Source: Moraxella sp.
GTDB taxonomy: Bacteria; Pseudomonadota; Gammaproteobacteria; Pseudomonadales; Moraxellaceae
Direction: 5' to 3'
Assembly (NCBI GenBank): GCA_030528385.1
Contig: JAUMYZ010000001.1
Location: 110,382 to 174,381 of the forward strand
Length of the DNA stretch: 64,000 nt
A model generated the notes under the pieces. The model did not search any database. It was not told the DNA's origin and saw only the letters and a program-made list of their open reading frames with translations. The translations under genes were made by a program, and so were the position numbers. Below are positions 29,381 to 38,327 of the stretch, one piece after another (position 1 is the first letter of the stretch; each line of letters starts with the position of its first letter).

Positions 29381-31150
29381 TCAAACAAAAAACTCATCAT
29401 CAAGTGCCATGATACTGTCTGCGCCAGCGCTTGCCATGTCAGCGTGCGCATAAAGGCGTGGCAGGATACGCGCGATAAAATACTCAGCAAGTTTTATGCG
29501 GTCGGTATAAAATTTGTTGCTTTTGTTTAGGCAGGCGGACACCACCAAAGCGTACATATAAGCATAGCATAGATAGCCCATGCTGTGCAGATAATCCACC
29601 GCGCAGGCGTTGATGGTGTGGGGGTTGTTTTTGCTCTGGCTTAGCAGGTGCTCGGTGAGCTTTTGTAGGCGTTCACAAGCGCCGAGTGTGGCGTCTTTGA
29701 TGGGGTGATTGATGGGTTGGACGGCGTGTTTGATTTCATCAAGCAGGGCAAACAGCGCCTTGCCACCATCTTTGACGACTTTGCGACCGAGCAAATCCAG
29801 CGATTGAATGCCGTTGGTGCCTTCGTAGATTTGACTAATGCGGGTGTCTCTTACGATTTGTTCCATGCCCCATTCTTTGATATAACCATGCCCACCAAAC
29901 ACTTGTTGGCAGTCAATGGTGGCTTCAAAGGCCTTGTCGGTCAAAAAGGCTTTGGCAATGGGGGTAAGTAGGGCAACTTTGGCGTTGGCTTGGGCTCGGG
30001 CAACGTCATTGTCGCTAAATTTGGCAATGTCTAGATTTTTGGCAACGTACATGGCAAAAGTGCGCGATGCGACGCTGTTGGCTTTGCTGTTGAGCAACAT
30101 ACGGCGTACATCACCAAACCCAAGAATGGGGTCGGCGGCTTTGTCGGGATTTTTGATGCCGTCGTCGGCGCGTCCTTGTAGGCGTTCTTTGGCATAATTG
30201 ACGGCGTTTTGATAGGCCAGCACGCTTGCTCCTAGCCCTTGTAAACCCATGGTAACCCGCTCATAATTCATCATCACAAACATCGCCGACAGCCCCGCGT
30301 TTTCGGCGCCCACCAAATAACCGACGGCATTGTCAAAATTCATCACACAGGTGGCAGACGCTTTGATGCCCATTTTGTGCTCAATAGAGCCTGCATATAC
30401 GCTGTTGCGTGCACCCAACGAGCCGTCATCATTGACCAAGAACTTAGGCACAATAAACAGCGAAATGCCGCGCGAGCCAGCAGGAGCGTTGGGTGTTTTG
30501 GCAAGCACCAGATGGATAATGTTGTCTGCCAAATCGTGCTCACCGCCTGTGATAAAAATCTTGGTGCCCGTCAAGCGATAACTGCCGTCATCTTGGGGGG
30601 TGGCACGCGTTTTGATAATGCCCAAGTCTGTGCCTGCATGTGCTTCGGTTAAGCACATGGTGCCTGCCCATTCACCGCTATAAAGACGTGGCAGGTAGGT
30701 GGCTTTTTGTTCATCACTGGCGGTGGCAAGCAAGCACAAACTTGCCCCAACGGTCAAATTGGGATAGAGCGCAAAGGATTGGTTGGTGGCAAAGAGCATT
30801 TCTTCGGTGAGCATGGTTACCATCTTGGGCATGCCTTGTCCACCAAACTCAGGGTCGCCACCCAAGCCTATCCAGCCAGCTTGGCTATAAGCGTCGTAGG
30901 CTTCTTTAAATCCTTTGGGGGTGGCAACCTTACCATCGCCCAGATAGCTTGCCCCTTCGTCATCGCCTGATTGATTAAGCGGTAACAATACTTGGCTGCT
31001 GAATTTTGCCATCTCATCTAAAATCATGTCCACTGTATCTTCATCAACATGATTGAGCTGGGCGGTTTGTTGCCATAGCGTTGGCGCGTCAAACACATCT
31101 TTTAGGGTAAAGCGCATTTCATCAAGCGGCGCGTTGTAATGTAGGGTCAT
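29381..31150 (-). CDS. Acyl-CoA dehydrogenase
   Basis: A 589-residue FAD-dependent acyl-CoA dehydrogenase of the long form with an extra N-terminal segment (MTLHYNAPLDEMRF...) and a C-terminal helical extension. Family segments visible are TMCLTEAHAGTDLG (FAD/substrate binding), VGAENAGLSAMFVMMN and QIYEGTNGIQSLDLLGRK, which contains the likely catalytic glutamate. The architecture matches the DmdC/AcdA-like group of about 590-600 residues. It probably oxidises a fatty acyl-CoA, chain length unknown. A FadL-type porin lies further right. No partner genes of beta-oxidation are adjacent. Confidence 0.88.
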   Translation of the reverse strand: MTLHYNAPLDEMRFTLKDVFDAPTLWQQTAQLNHVDEDTVDMILDEMAKFSSQVLLPLNQSGDDEGASYLGDGKVATPKGFKEAYDAYSQAGWIGLGGDPEFGGQGMPKMVTMLTEEMLFATNQSFALYPNLTVGASLCLLATASDEQKATYLPRLYSGEWAGTMCLTEAHAGTDLGIIKTRATPQDDGSYRLTGTKIFITGGEHDLADNIIHLVLAKTPNAPAGSRGISLFIVPKFLVNDDGSLGARNSVYAGSIEHKMGIKASATCVMNFDNAVGYLVGAENAGLSAMFVMMNYERVTMGLQGLGASVLAYQNAVNYAKERLQGRADDGIKNPDKAADPILGFGDVRRMLLNSKANSVASRTFAMYVAKNLDIAKFSDNDVARAQANAKVALLTPIAKAFLTDKAFEATIDCQQVFGGHGYIKEWGMEQIVRDTRISQIYEGTNGIQSLDLLGRKVVKDGGKALFALLDEIKHAVQPINHPIKDATLGACERLQKLTEHLLSQSKNNPHTINACAVDYLHSMGYLCYAYMYALVVSACLNKSNKFYTDRIKLAEYFIARILPRLYAHADMASAGADSIMALDDEFFV

Positions 31151-31228
31151 GCTATGTCCTTATGCTGGTTAAAACTCATCACAAAATATACCATATTTTG
31201 GTCGCTAAGCAAAAGACTGATTGGTCAT

Positions 31229-31966
31229 TTAACTGACACGACTGTTTTGTAGGGTATATAGCATTTGTAAACTTGCCATCGCCACAATGCCTGCCGTTTC
31301 GGTGCGCAGCACGCGCTCACCAAGCGTCCAAGCAACAAAGCCCTGCCGACACGCCATCGCGATTTCATCGTCAGCAAACCCGCCTTCTGCGCCCACCAAA
31401 ATGCTGATACGTGCTGGCAGCGGGCGACAACTGTCAAAACTGTCTGACAAAGGATTGACCGCCATCACCAGTTTGAGTGGGTCTTGACAAGCTGACAAAT
31501 ACTCACTGAGCGCCAAAGGGGGCAAAAGCTGCGGCACGACATTTAGTCCACATTGCTCGCAGGCGCTGATGGCGATGCGCTGCCAATGGATGAGTTTTTT
31601 GTGGTCGCGTTCGTAGCGCAGGCGCTCAGAGCGCTCACTGATGATGGGTTGTATGACAGACACGCCCATTTCGCACGCTTTTTGAATGGTATAATCCATG
31701 CGCTCGCCTTTGCTGATGGCTTGGGCAAGGGTAATTTGGTATGGCGGCGTGCGATTGATGGGGTTAAAAGCGCCCAACTTGGCTGTGGCGCTTTTTTTGT
31801 CAATGTGGGTCAGCGTTGCCAAGTATTCGCCACCTTGCCCATCAAAAAGTGTGGCGCTGTCGCCGATTTTGGCACGCAGTACCCGACACCAATGATGATA
31901 AATGGCGTCAGGCAAAGTAATTATTTTTTGACCAGATAACGGCAATTCAACAAAAAAACGCATCAT
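31229..31966 (-). CDS. rsmE: 16S rRNA (uracil(1498)-N(3))-methyltransferase RsmE
   Basis: A 245-residue SPOUT-class methyltransferase modifying U1498 of 16S rRNA. An N-terminal PUA-like domain precedes the trefoil-knot SAM-binding region with LVGAEGGFADDEI and LGERVLRTETAGIVA, the family signature. Two adjacent ATG codons overlap the stop of the preceding peptidase gene, so translation is coupled; the first or second could be used. Confidence 0.94.
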   Translation of the reverse strand: MMRFFVELPLSGQKIITLPDAIYHHWCRVLRAKIGDSATLFDGQGGEYLATLTHIDKKSATAKLGAFNPINRTPPYQITLAQAISKGERMDYTIQKACEMGVSVIQPIISERSERLRYERDHKKLIHWQRIAISACEQCGLNVVPQLLPPLALSEYLSACQDPLKLVMAVNPLSDSFDSCRPLPARISILVGAEGGFADDEIAMACRQGFVAWTLGERVLRTETAGIVAMASLQMLYTLQNSRVS

Positions 31967-33423
31967 TCACCTGTTTGGGTTTGAGCATAAGAAAGTACAG
32001 AAGTTAAGTCGGGTTTGTCTTTGCCAATGGTAATAATGATAAATTCATCGGGGCGAATAAAGGTTCTTAGCGCCTGATTGACGTCATTTAGTGTGGCGTG
32101 TTGTAGGCGTTTGGGATAATCGCTGATATGACTGTCGGGCAAATTTTTGATGTTTAGGTGGGTGGCAGTGGCATGAATGGCGCTGTTGGTGGCAAGGCTC
32201 ATGGGGTAGGCAGACAAGCGAGCGCTGCGCTCAAGTTCAAGTTCGTCTTGGCTGATGCCTGTGCTTAGTGTGTGGTTGATGGTGTGGAGTGTCTTTTTGA
32301 TGGCGTCGCTGGCTTTGTCATTTTGGGTGGCAAAGCTGATTAAATAATAGCCGCGCTCTTCTAGGGTGGTCATGTTGCCACCAATCCCATAAGTGTAGCC
32401 GTGTTTGTCGCGAATCTCTTTCATCAGATGGGCGTTAAAATCCCCGCCTGCCAAGACGCTGTTGCCCAAACTAAAATTGGTCAGCTCTTGGAGTTTATTG
32501 GGGTCAGTGGTTGATTTTTCGCCCAGATGTCCAATAAACACATGGGTTTGCTTGCTATCGTAGGGGATATGTAGGTGGCTGGGGCTGGGCTTGCTGGGGC
32601 TAGGCAGTGCAGAGACTTTTTGACCTTTGGGCAAGTTGGCGCTGAGCCGATTGGCGATGTCTTGGGCTTGCTTGGCGCTCAAATCCCCTGTAATGCTGAT
32701 GTAGGCGTTGTCCGCCACCAAAAAGGTGTTTTTGTAGGCAAGCAAATCTTCGCGCGTGATACCGACAACGCTTTGGGCTGTGCCTTCTGTGGCGATGGCA
32801 TAAGGGTGCGTGCCGTACAGCGTTTTGAAAAATTGCTTGCGACCTAGCTGATTTGGGCGTTCTTGTTGGGCACTAAAAGACAGCAAAATTTGGTCTTGGT
32901 TGCGTTTTAGAATGGCGGGGTCAAAACTGGGACTGCTTATCATTTGACCAAACAGCGTCAGCGCGGGCGTTAGTTGTTCTTTGTCGCTTAGACTGCGCAG
33001 ACGATAAACAAAGGTGTCTTTAAAGGCGACAGCGCCAAAAGCTGCACCAAGCAGTTCACTGGCTTTGGCAAAGGCGTGTTCGTCCATCTCGGTTGTGCCT
33101 TGGGTCATCATGGTGGCAGTCAGGGCAGCAATGCCGTGGCCATTTGCTTTGATTTGGTTGTCTTGGGCGCTGCCAGCACCAAAGGTGATGCTGATGTCCA
33201 CGATGGGCAGCTCGCGCAGTTGCGTAAAAATGACAGGCACGCCGTTTTTGCTGTCAAAGCGCTGCATGTTGGGAAGGTTGAAAGTTAGGGGTTTGTCGTT
33301 CTTTAGGCTCTCAAGCGCTGGCAGTGGTGTGGTCGTTTGGCTGGGCGTTTGTATGACGCTCGCTTGGGCGTTGCCGATGGTCAACAGTAAGCCAAGCGCC
33401 AGTATTTTTAGGGTGGTTTTCAT
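31963..33423 (-). CDS. M16 family peptidase-like protein, catalytically degenerate partner
   Basis: A 486-residue exported protein: a signal peptide covers about residues 1-21 (ending AQAS), followed by two M16 halves. The zinc motif HXXEH is absent; at its place the sequence reads GHGIAALTATMM. This fits the known pattern of bacterial M16 heterodimers, in which one subunit carries zinc and the other contributes an R/Y pair for substrate binding; RDKHGYTYGIGGN may be that segment. It is encoded 16 bp after the active M16 gene and overlaps rsmE by 4 bp. Confidence 0.85.
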   Translation of the reverse strand: MKTTLKILALGLLLTIGNAQASVIQTPSQTTTPLPALESLKNDKPLTFNLPNMQRFDSKNGVPVIFTQLRELPIVDISITFGAGSAQDNQIKANGHGIAALTATMMTQGTTEMDEHAFAKASELLGAAFGAVAFKDTFVYRLRSLSDKEQLTPALTLFGQMISSPSFDPAILKRNQDQILLSFSAQQERPNQLGRKQFFKTLYGTHPYAIATEGTAQSVVGITREDLLAYKNTFLVADNAYISITGDLSAKQAQDIANRLSANLPKGQKVSALPSPSKPSPSHLHIPYDSKQTHVFIGHLGEKSTTDPNKLQELTNFSLGNSVLAGGDFNAHLMKEIRDKHGYTYGIGGNMTTLEERGYYLISFATQNDKASDAIKKTLHTINHTLSTGISQDELELERSARLSAYPMSLATNSAIHATATHLNIKNLPDSHISDYPKRLQHATLNDVNQALRTFIRPDEFIIITIGKDKPDLTSVLSYAQTQTGE

Positions 33424-33439
33424 GTGCTGCTCTGATAAG

Positions 33440-34894
33440 TTAGGGTGTTGGTGTGTTGGTAGATGGTGGCGATGTGTCAGAAATAATATAGGCGCTGTAC
33501 ATACGCTGGGGTGTTAGGTAGGTTTTGCCTGTCTGCTTGATTTCATCGCTGCCAATGCTTTTTAGCAGTTCAAACTCTTGTTTTAGATGTTCAAAGGGCA
33601 GTCCTTGATTGTGGACAGAGCCGAGCAGCTGAGCTTGACCCGAGACGCTTTCAGCGCCAAAAATCAAACTGCTTTTTAGGGCAACTTGTGAGCGTTTAAG
33701 CTCATCTGGGCTGATGTCGCCATCTAAGGTGCGCGCCAGCTCATCCAATATCAGTTGTTTGGTGGCATCAAGACTGACCCCTTGTTTGGGAGTGGCATTG
33801 ATGATAAATAATGTGTCGCCGTACCCTGTGGTGCTGTAGTGGCTATTTAGCGAATTGACCAGCTCTTTTTGTACCAAACGACTCATAAAACGCGATGAGC
33901 GCCCGCCGCTTAGAACGTCATCAAGCAAGCCAAGCGCCATCAGCTGTCGCAAATTTTTGTCATCAAAACGGTTGGTGATTTTTAGGCTGCTGATAGTGGG
34001 CACTTGCCACGCTAAGATAAGGCTGGGCACTTGTACGGCTGCTTTGATGGTGGTGTGGCGATGTGGGGTGGTGTTTTTGGGCAGGCTCAAATCATCAGGG
34101 TGGACAAATGCCAAAGCAGGCGGGCGCTCTGGTTGGGCATTGTTTGGCAGTTTGCCAAAGTATTGTTTGATGTGTGTGAGCGCTTCGTCTTTGTCCACGT
34201 CGCCAACCAAAACCAAAGTGGCGTTTTGTGGGCTGTACCACGTTTGGTACCACTGTTTTAGGTCGTCAATGGTGATATTGTTGATGTCTGCTGTGCTGCC
34301 AATAATGGGGCGACTTCGGGGGGTGTTGCCATACACAAAAGCAAAAAACTGCTCATAGGCCTTGGCGTTGGGGTTGTCATCGGTACGAACTCGGCGTTCT
34401 TCTAGCACCACTTGGCGTTCGCTGGCGATTTGTTCTGGTTTAAAGACGATGTTTTGCATGCGATTGGCTTCAAGCTCCAGCGCCAAAGCATAGCGATTGG
34501 CAGGCAGTAGATTGTGATAGACCGTAACTTCTCGGTTGGTGTAGGCATTGTTTGTGCCACCATAATGGCTGATAAGGCGGCTAAATTCGTCGCCTGAGAC
34601 TTTGGGCGTGTCTTTGAACATCAAATGTTCCAAAAAATGCGAAATGCCGCCTTTGCCCACAGGCTCGTCGTTGGCACCGACCTTGTACCAAATCTGGGTC
34701 ATCACCACAGGCGCGCGTTTGTCTTCTTTGATGATGACGTTCATTTTGTTGTCCAAGATGTGGTGATGGATGTTGTCCAAAAGAGCAAAAGTGCGGTCTT
34801 GGGTGGGTGGTTGGGCTGGGGCAGTGGGCGCGCTTTGACAAGCCCCAAGCAAAAGACCGATGCTTAGAACCATCGGCAAGTGGCAATATTTCAT
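33440..34894 (-). CDS. M16 family zinc metallopeptidase, lipoprotein
   Basis: A 484-residue peptidase. A lipoprotein signal ends in LLLGAC (Cys at about residue 19), so it is probably membrane-anchored facing the periplasm. The active-site HXXEH is HFLEH in GGISHFLEHLMFK, with the downstream zinc-ligand glutamate expected in ALELEANRM. It is the catalytic member of a pair with the following degenerate M16 gene. The ATG at 34894 (MKYCHLPMVL) is chosen over one nine codons upstream because AAGGA lies seven bases before it. The substrate is unknown; family members degrade short peptides. Confidence 0.87.
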   Translation of the reverse strand: MKYCHLPMVLSIGLLLGACQSAPTAPAQPPTQDRTFALLDNIHHHILDNKMNVIIKEDKRAPVVMTQIWYKVGANDEPVGKGGISHFLEHLMFKDTPKVSGDEFSRLISHYGGTNNAYTNREVTVYHNLLPANRYALALELEANRMQNIVFKPEQIASERQVVLEERRVRTDDNPNAKAYEQFFAFVYGNTPRSRPIIGSTADINNITIDDLKQWYQTWYSPQNATLVLVGDVDKDEALTHIKQYFGKLPNNAQPERPPALAFVHPDDLSLPKNTTPHRHTTIKAAVQVPSLILAWQVPTISSLKITNRFDDKNLRQLMALGLLDDVLSGGRSSRFMSRLVQKELVNSLNSHYSTTGYGDTLFIINATPKQGVSLDATKQLILDELARTLDGDISPDELKRSQVALKSSLIFGAESVSGQAQLLGSVHNQGLPFEHLKQEFELLKSIGSDEIKQTGKTYLTPQRMYSAYIISDTSPPSTNTPTP

Positions 34895-35000
34895 TATTTT
34901 CCTTATATGCTTGCAAAACACACTTATTATAAAGCAAAAGTGTCATAAGCGTGCTAAAATATCTTAGCTAATTGTTTTTAATTGATTTTAGGATAAGAAG

Positions 35001-35933
35001 ATGAGTGAAAATAGCTGGTTTAGTCGCATGAAAGCAGGACTGTCCAAGTCCAGCAAAAATCTTACCGAAGGCTTGATGAATGTCTTGGTCGGTGGCAAAG
35101 AGATTGACGATGAGCTCTTAGAAGAAGTAGAAGACCAACTGTTGGTTGCCGACATTGGCGTGTCTGCCACCAATCGCATTATCAAGAGCTTAACCGAGCA
35201 GACCGCCCGTGGCGATTTGATTTATTCGCATTCGCTTTATAAGGCACTCAAAAAAGAACTCACCGACATTTTGACCCCCAGCGTTGCCCCGCTGGTGATT
35301 GATGAGAAAAAAAAGCCCTATGTGATTTTGATGGTGGGGGTCAATGGCGTGGGCAAAACCACCACCATCGGCAAACTTGCCAAACGTCTACAAAAAGAAG
35401 GCAAGTCGGTCATGCTGGCAGCGGGCGATACCTTTCGGGCGGCTGCCACCGAGCAATTACAAGTATGGGGTGAACGCAACAATATCCCTGTGGTGGCGCA
35501 GGGCAATGGGGCTGACAGTGCATCGGTGATTTTTGATGCCATGCAGTCTGCCAAGGCAAAAGGCATTGATGTGCTGATTGCCGACACCGCAGGTCGCCTG
35601 CAAAACAAAACTTATCTGATGAATGAGCTAGAAAAAGTGGTGCGGGTGATGAAAAAGGGCGATGACACTGCCCCGCACGAAACGATGATTGTGCTGGACG
35701 CTGGCACTGGTCAAAACGCCATCAATCAGGTGGAGATTTTTAATGAAGCGGTCAAACTCACAGGCATTAGCGTAACCAAGCTGGACGGCACTGCCAAAGG
35801 TGGGGTGGTGTTTAACATCGCCCAAAACACCAACATTCCCATTCGCTTTATTGGCGTGGGTGAAGGCATTGACGATTTGCAGCCCTTTGTGCCTAAGGAA
35901 TTTGTGGATGCTTTATTAGAAAAGGACGAATAG
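35001..35933 (+). CDS. ftsY: Signal recognition particle receptor FtsY
   Basis: A 310-residue SRP GTPase that docks ribosome-nascent chain-SRP complexes at the inner membrane. It consists of the NG domains only: P-loop GVNGVGKTTT, DTAGR and TKLDGTAKGG are present. The long acidic A domain of E. coli FtsY is missing; the protein begins with a short amphipathic helix (SWFSRMKAGLSKSSKN), which is enough for membrane targeting in other bacteria. It is divergent from the M16 operon. Confidence 0.95.
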   Translation: MSENSWFSRMKAGLSKSSKNLTEGLMNVLVGGKEIDDELLEEVEDQLLVADIGVSATNRIIKSLTEQTARGDLIYSHSLYKALKKELTDILTPSVAPLVIDEKKKPYVILMVGVNGVGKTTTIGKLAKRLQKEGKSVMLAAGDTFRAAATEQLQVWGERNNIPVVAQGNGADSASVIFDAMQSAKAKGIDVLIADTAGRLQNKTYLMNELEKVVRVMKKGDDTAPHETMIVLDAGTGQNAINQVEIFNEAVKLTGISVTKLDGTAKGGVVFNIAQNTNIPIRFIGVGEGIDDLQPFVPKEFVDALLEKDE

Positions 35934-36188
35934 GGCGTTTATTGTTGGGATTTGATACGGTGCGATTTTGCCTTTGGCTCGCCCTTGTTCGCTGTAGGCA
36001 AGGGTTTGTCCGCTTGTTTTTCTATGCTTTAAGATGGTTTGCTTCAGATGGGTAGGCAACTTCTTGACCTGCTCAAGCCCACCATAAATCATTGTTTTGC
36101 CATCATAAATAAAAATAAACATAAACAAATGAGTATGCCCAAGAACGAATACCAGACACAAATAAAAGTGGCGGTTGGTGATTGACAT
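35916..36188 (-). CDS. Unrecognised ORF, possibly a gene fragment
   Basis: A 90-residue open frame converges on ftsY and overlaps its last 18 bp. The N-terminal third is hydrophobic and poorly gene-like. From IYDGKTMIYGGLEQ onward it is basic and soluble, with RKTSGQTLAYSEQGRAKGK, and looks like part of a real protein. There is no convincing ribosome binding site and no recognised domain. It could be a remnant of a transposase or another decayed gene, or chance. No insertion-sequence ends were found around it. Confidence 0.25.
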   Translation of the reverse strand: MSITNRHFYLCLVFVLGHTHLFMFIFIYDGKTMIYGGLEQVKKLPTHLKQTILKHRKTSGQTLAYSEQGRAKGKIAPYQIPTINALFVLF

Positions 36189-36357
36189 AGGTACATTTGT
36201 TTTGTATAGTTGGGTTTATCCATTTAATCAGTGTGGATTTTGTATCGGCCCACAAGCAGGGAAGTACCTAAACTTTAAGGATAGATTGATTTGGCTTGAC
36301 TGATAAGTTTGAAGTGTCTTTGCCTAACTTGTGCTTTTGGTTATCAAGGAATGTGTT
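36189..36357. other. Leader region upstream of the permease gene
   Basis: About 170 bp without a gene. It was checked for a purine riboswitch because the next gene resembles nucleobase permeases; no matching core was found. AAGGA at 36346-36350 is the ribosome binding site of the permease gene. Confidence 0.4.
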
Positions 36358-37776
36358 ATGCCAATGATTCGTGAGCATGGGCAAGAACAGCCGTATTGGT
36401 CGGCAGGCCCCTTTAAAATTCGTTTACCTTTTATCCATTACCGCTGGGAAATTCCTGAGATGATTCAGGGATTGTTTATGTTTGTGGTCAGTTTGGGCAT
36501 GATTCCGCTGCTACAACAATATTTGGCAATGCCCTATGAAGCGGCGTTGGCGTTTTGTGTGATTGCAGGGCTGATGTATTTGTTGCCATCTTTGCTTGGT
36601 GTGCCTTTGGTGCCTGGCTGGATTACGCCCGCCATTCCTGTGGTTTTGTTGTATCTGCAAGGCTTTGAAGCAGGCGAGCAGTCGGTTAGGGCGATGATTG
36701 CTCTGCAATTGGAAGTGTTTTTGATTTTTATTGTGCTGGGCTTGACGGGCATGGGCAATAAGCTGGTCAGTTTTATTCCCAATTCGCTCAAAGCAGGGAT
36801 TATTATGGGGGCGGGGATTGCCGCTTTGATGGGGGAGCTGAAAGTCGGCGGTCGCATTGAAGCCACGCCGATTTCTTTGTTGATTGGCTCCATTGTTTCG
36901 GCGTATGTGCTGTTTTCGTTGTCGTTTAAGCACACTATTGAAAACAATCGTTTCGCCAAAATGCTTGCCAATTTGGGCATGATTTCTGGTATGTTTATTG
37001 CGATGATTGTGGGCTGGGTGGTCGGTGAGTATCCACTGCCCAAGATTGAATGGGGGATTACCCAGCCTGATTTTGGCTTGATGGCGGATTATTTGCTGTT
37101 TAATGTGGGCATGCCAGACAGCAGTATGTTTATCAAGGCAATCCCCACCGCCCTGATTGCTTATGTGATTGCTTTTGGTGATATTTTGGTGGGCAAGGCA
37201 CTGTGCGAGCGGGTGGACGACATTCGCCCTGATGAAAAAATTGAAACCAACATCACTCGGGTGCATTTGGTTACGGGTATTCGTAATGGCGTACACGCCT
37301 TGCTTGCCCCTTGGCCAGGTTTGGCAGGGCCGATTTGGACAGCTGCTCATGCCACCGTCGCCGAGCGTTATGCCCTAGGTCGCAAATCCATGGATTCCAT
37401 TTACAGCGGTGGTGGTACCTTTTGGTGGACGGGGTTGATTGCGGTGTTTATTTTGCCGCTGGTAACGCTGTTTAAGCCTGTGTTGCCGATTGCCCTGTCT
37501 TTGACTTTGGTGCTGACCGCTTATATTTGTATCATGGTTGGTATGGAAGAGCTTAAAAACTCAACCGAGCGGGGCGTGGCGGGGATTGTGGCAGTAACTC
37601 TTGCCATGCCCAATCCTGAATCTACCATTTATGCCATCGTCATCGGTGTGGTGTTGTATATTTTGATTGAGCGACCCAATGCTTCACAGCGTAAAGCCGT
37701 GCAGGATAAGAGTTTGATTGCTGACAATACCAAGGCGTATGTAGAGCACGGTCAGTCAAAGAATTCTGAGCGTTAG
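36358..37776 (+). CDS. SLC23/NCS2-like permease
   Basis: A 472-residue inner-membrane transporter with about 12 hydrophobic segments, resembling the nucleobase-cation symporter-2/solute carrier 23 group (xanthine, uracil, ascorbate). The N-terminal cytoplasmic segment (REHGQEQPYWSAGPFKIRLP) precedes the first helix. The classical xanthine-permease signatures are not clear, so the substrate is open. The ATG at 36358 has AAGGA seven bases upstream; the frame is open nine codons further. ogt follows after 9 bp. Confidence 0.68.
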   Translation: MPMIREHGQEQPYWSAGPFKIRLPFIHYRWEIPEMIQGLFMFVVSLGMIPLLQQYLAMPYEAALAFCVIAGLMYLLPSLLGVPLVPGWITPAIPVVLLYLQGFEAGEQSVRAMIALQLEVFLIFIVLGLTGMGNKLVSFIPNSLKAGIIMGAGIAALMGELKVGGRIEATPISLLIGSIVSAYVLFSLSFKHTIENNRFAKMLANLGMISGMFIAMIVGWVVGEYPLPKIEWGITQPDFGLMADYLLFNVGMPDSSMFIKAIPTALIAYVIAFGDILVGKALCERVDDIRPDEKIETNITRVHLVTGIRNGVHALLAPWPGLAGPIWTAAHATVAERYALGRKSMDSIYSGGGTFWWTGLIAVFILPLVTLFKPVLPIALSLTLVLTAYICIMVGMEELKNSTERGVAGIVAVTLAMPNPESTIYAIVIGVVLYILIERPNASQRKAVQDKSLIADNTKAYVEHGQSKNSER

Positions 37777-37785
37777 GGCAGTGCA

Positions 37786-38319
37786 ATGCAAGTGCTGAGC
37801 ACCAATTACAAACCACCTTGTGGCTTGCCTGTGATGAGTTTGAGTATCAAAGATGGCAAGCTGCAGGCGTTGGATTGGTTTCAGGACAAAACCGCCAACA
37901 TCTTTGCCAAATTTAATCAGCACGCCAGTTTTGTGCCTGCCGAAAAACTTGGCAACACAGCCAATGAGCGGCTCGCCAAACGAGTGATGGGGCAGCTTGA
38001 TGAGTATTTTGCAGGTACGCGCCAAGTCTTTGAGCTGCCACTGGAGTTGTCGGTGGGTACGCCCTTTGAGCAACAGGTCTGGCAAGCCCTGCTGCAAATC
38101 CCCTATGGGCAAACCATCAGTTATGCCCAGCTGGCTGGTCGTATTGGCAAGCCCACCGCCTATCGTGCTTGTGCCAACGCCAACGGCAAAAATCCCATCT
38201 CGCTGATTATTCCCTGCCATCGGGTGATAGCGTCTGATGGGACGCTGGGTGGTTATACAGGCGGGGTGGCGATTAAAAAGACACTGCTTAAGATAGAAGG
38301 TGTATCGCCCAAACCATAA
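37786..38319 (+). CDS. ogt: Methylated-DNA--protein-cysteine methyltransferase
   Basis: A 177-residue suicidal repair protein that removes methyl groups from O6-methylguanine and O4-methylthymine. The active-site motif is PCHRV, with the acceptor Cys, followed by GGYTGG; the helix-turn-helix Arg-finger region is AYRACANANGKNP. There is no Ada regulatory domain. It is convergent with cysA, with only 8 bp between the stops. Confidence 0.93.
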   Translation: MQVLSTNYKPPCGLPVMSLSIKDGKLQALDWFQDKTANIFAKFNQHASFVPAEKLGNTANERLAKRVMGQLDEYFAGTRQVFELPLELSVGTPFEQQVWQALLQIPYGQTISYAQLAGRIGKPTAYRACANANGKNPISLIIPCHRVIASDGTLGGYTGGVAIKKTLLKIEGVSPKP

Positions 38320-38327
38320 AACCCAAA

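Noticed and set aside
36189..36357. Purine riboswitch upstream of the SLC23/NCS2-like permease
   Set aside because: No conserved core or pairing pattern of the known purine classes was found.
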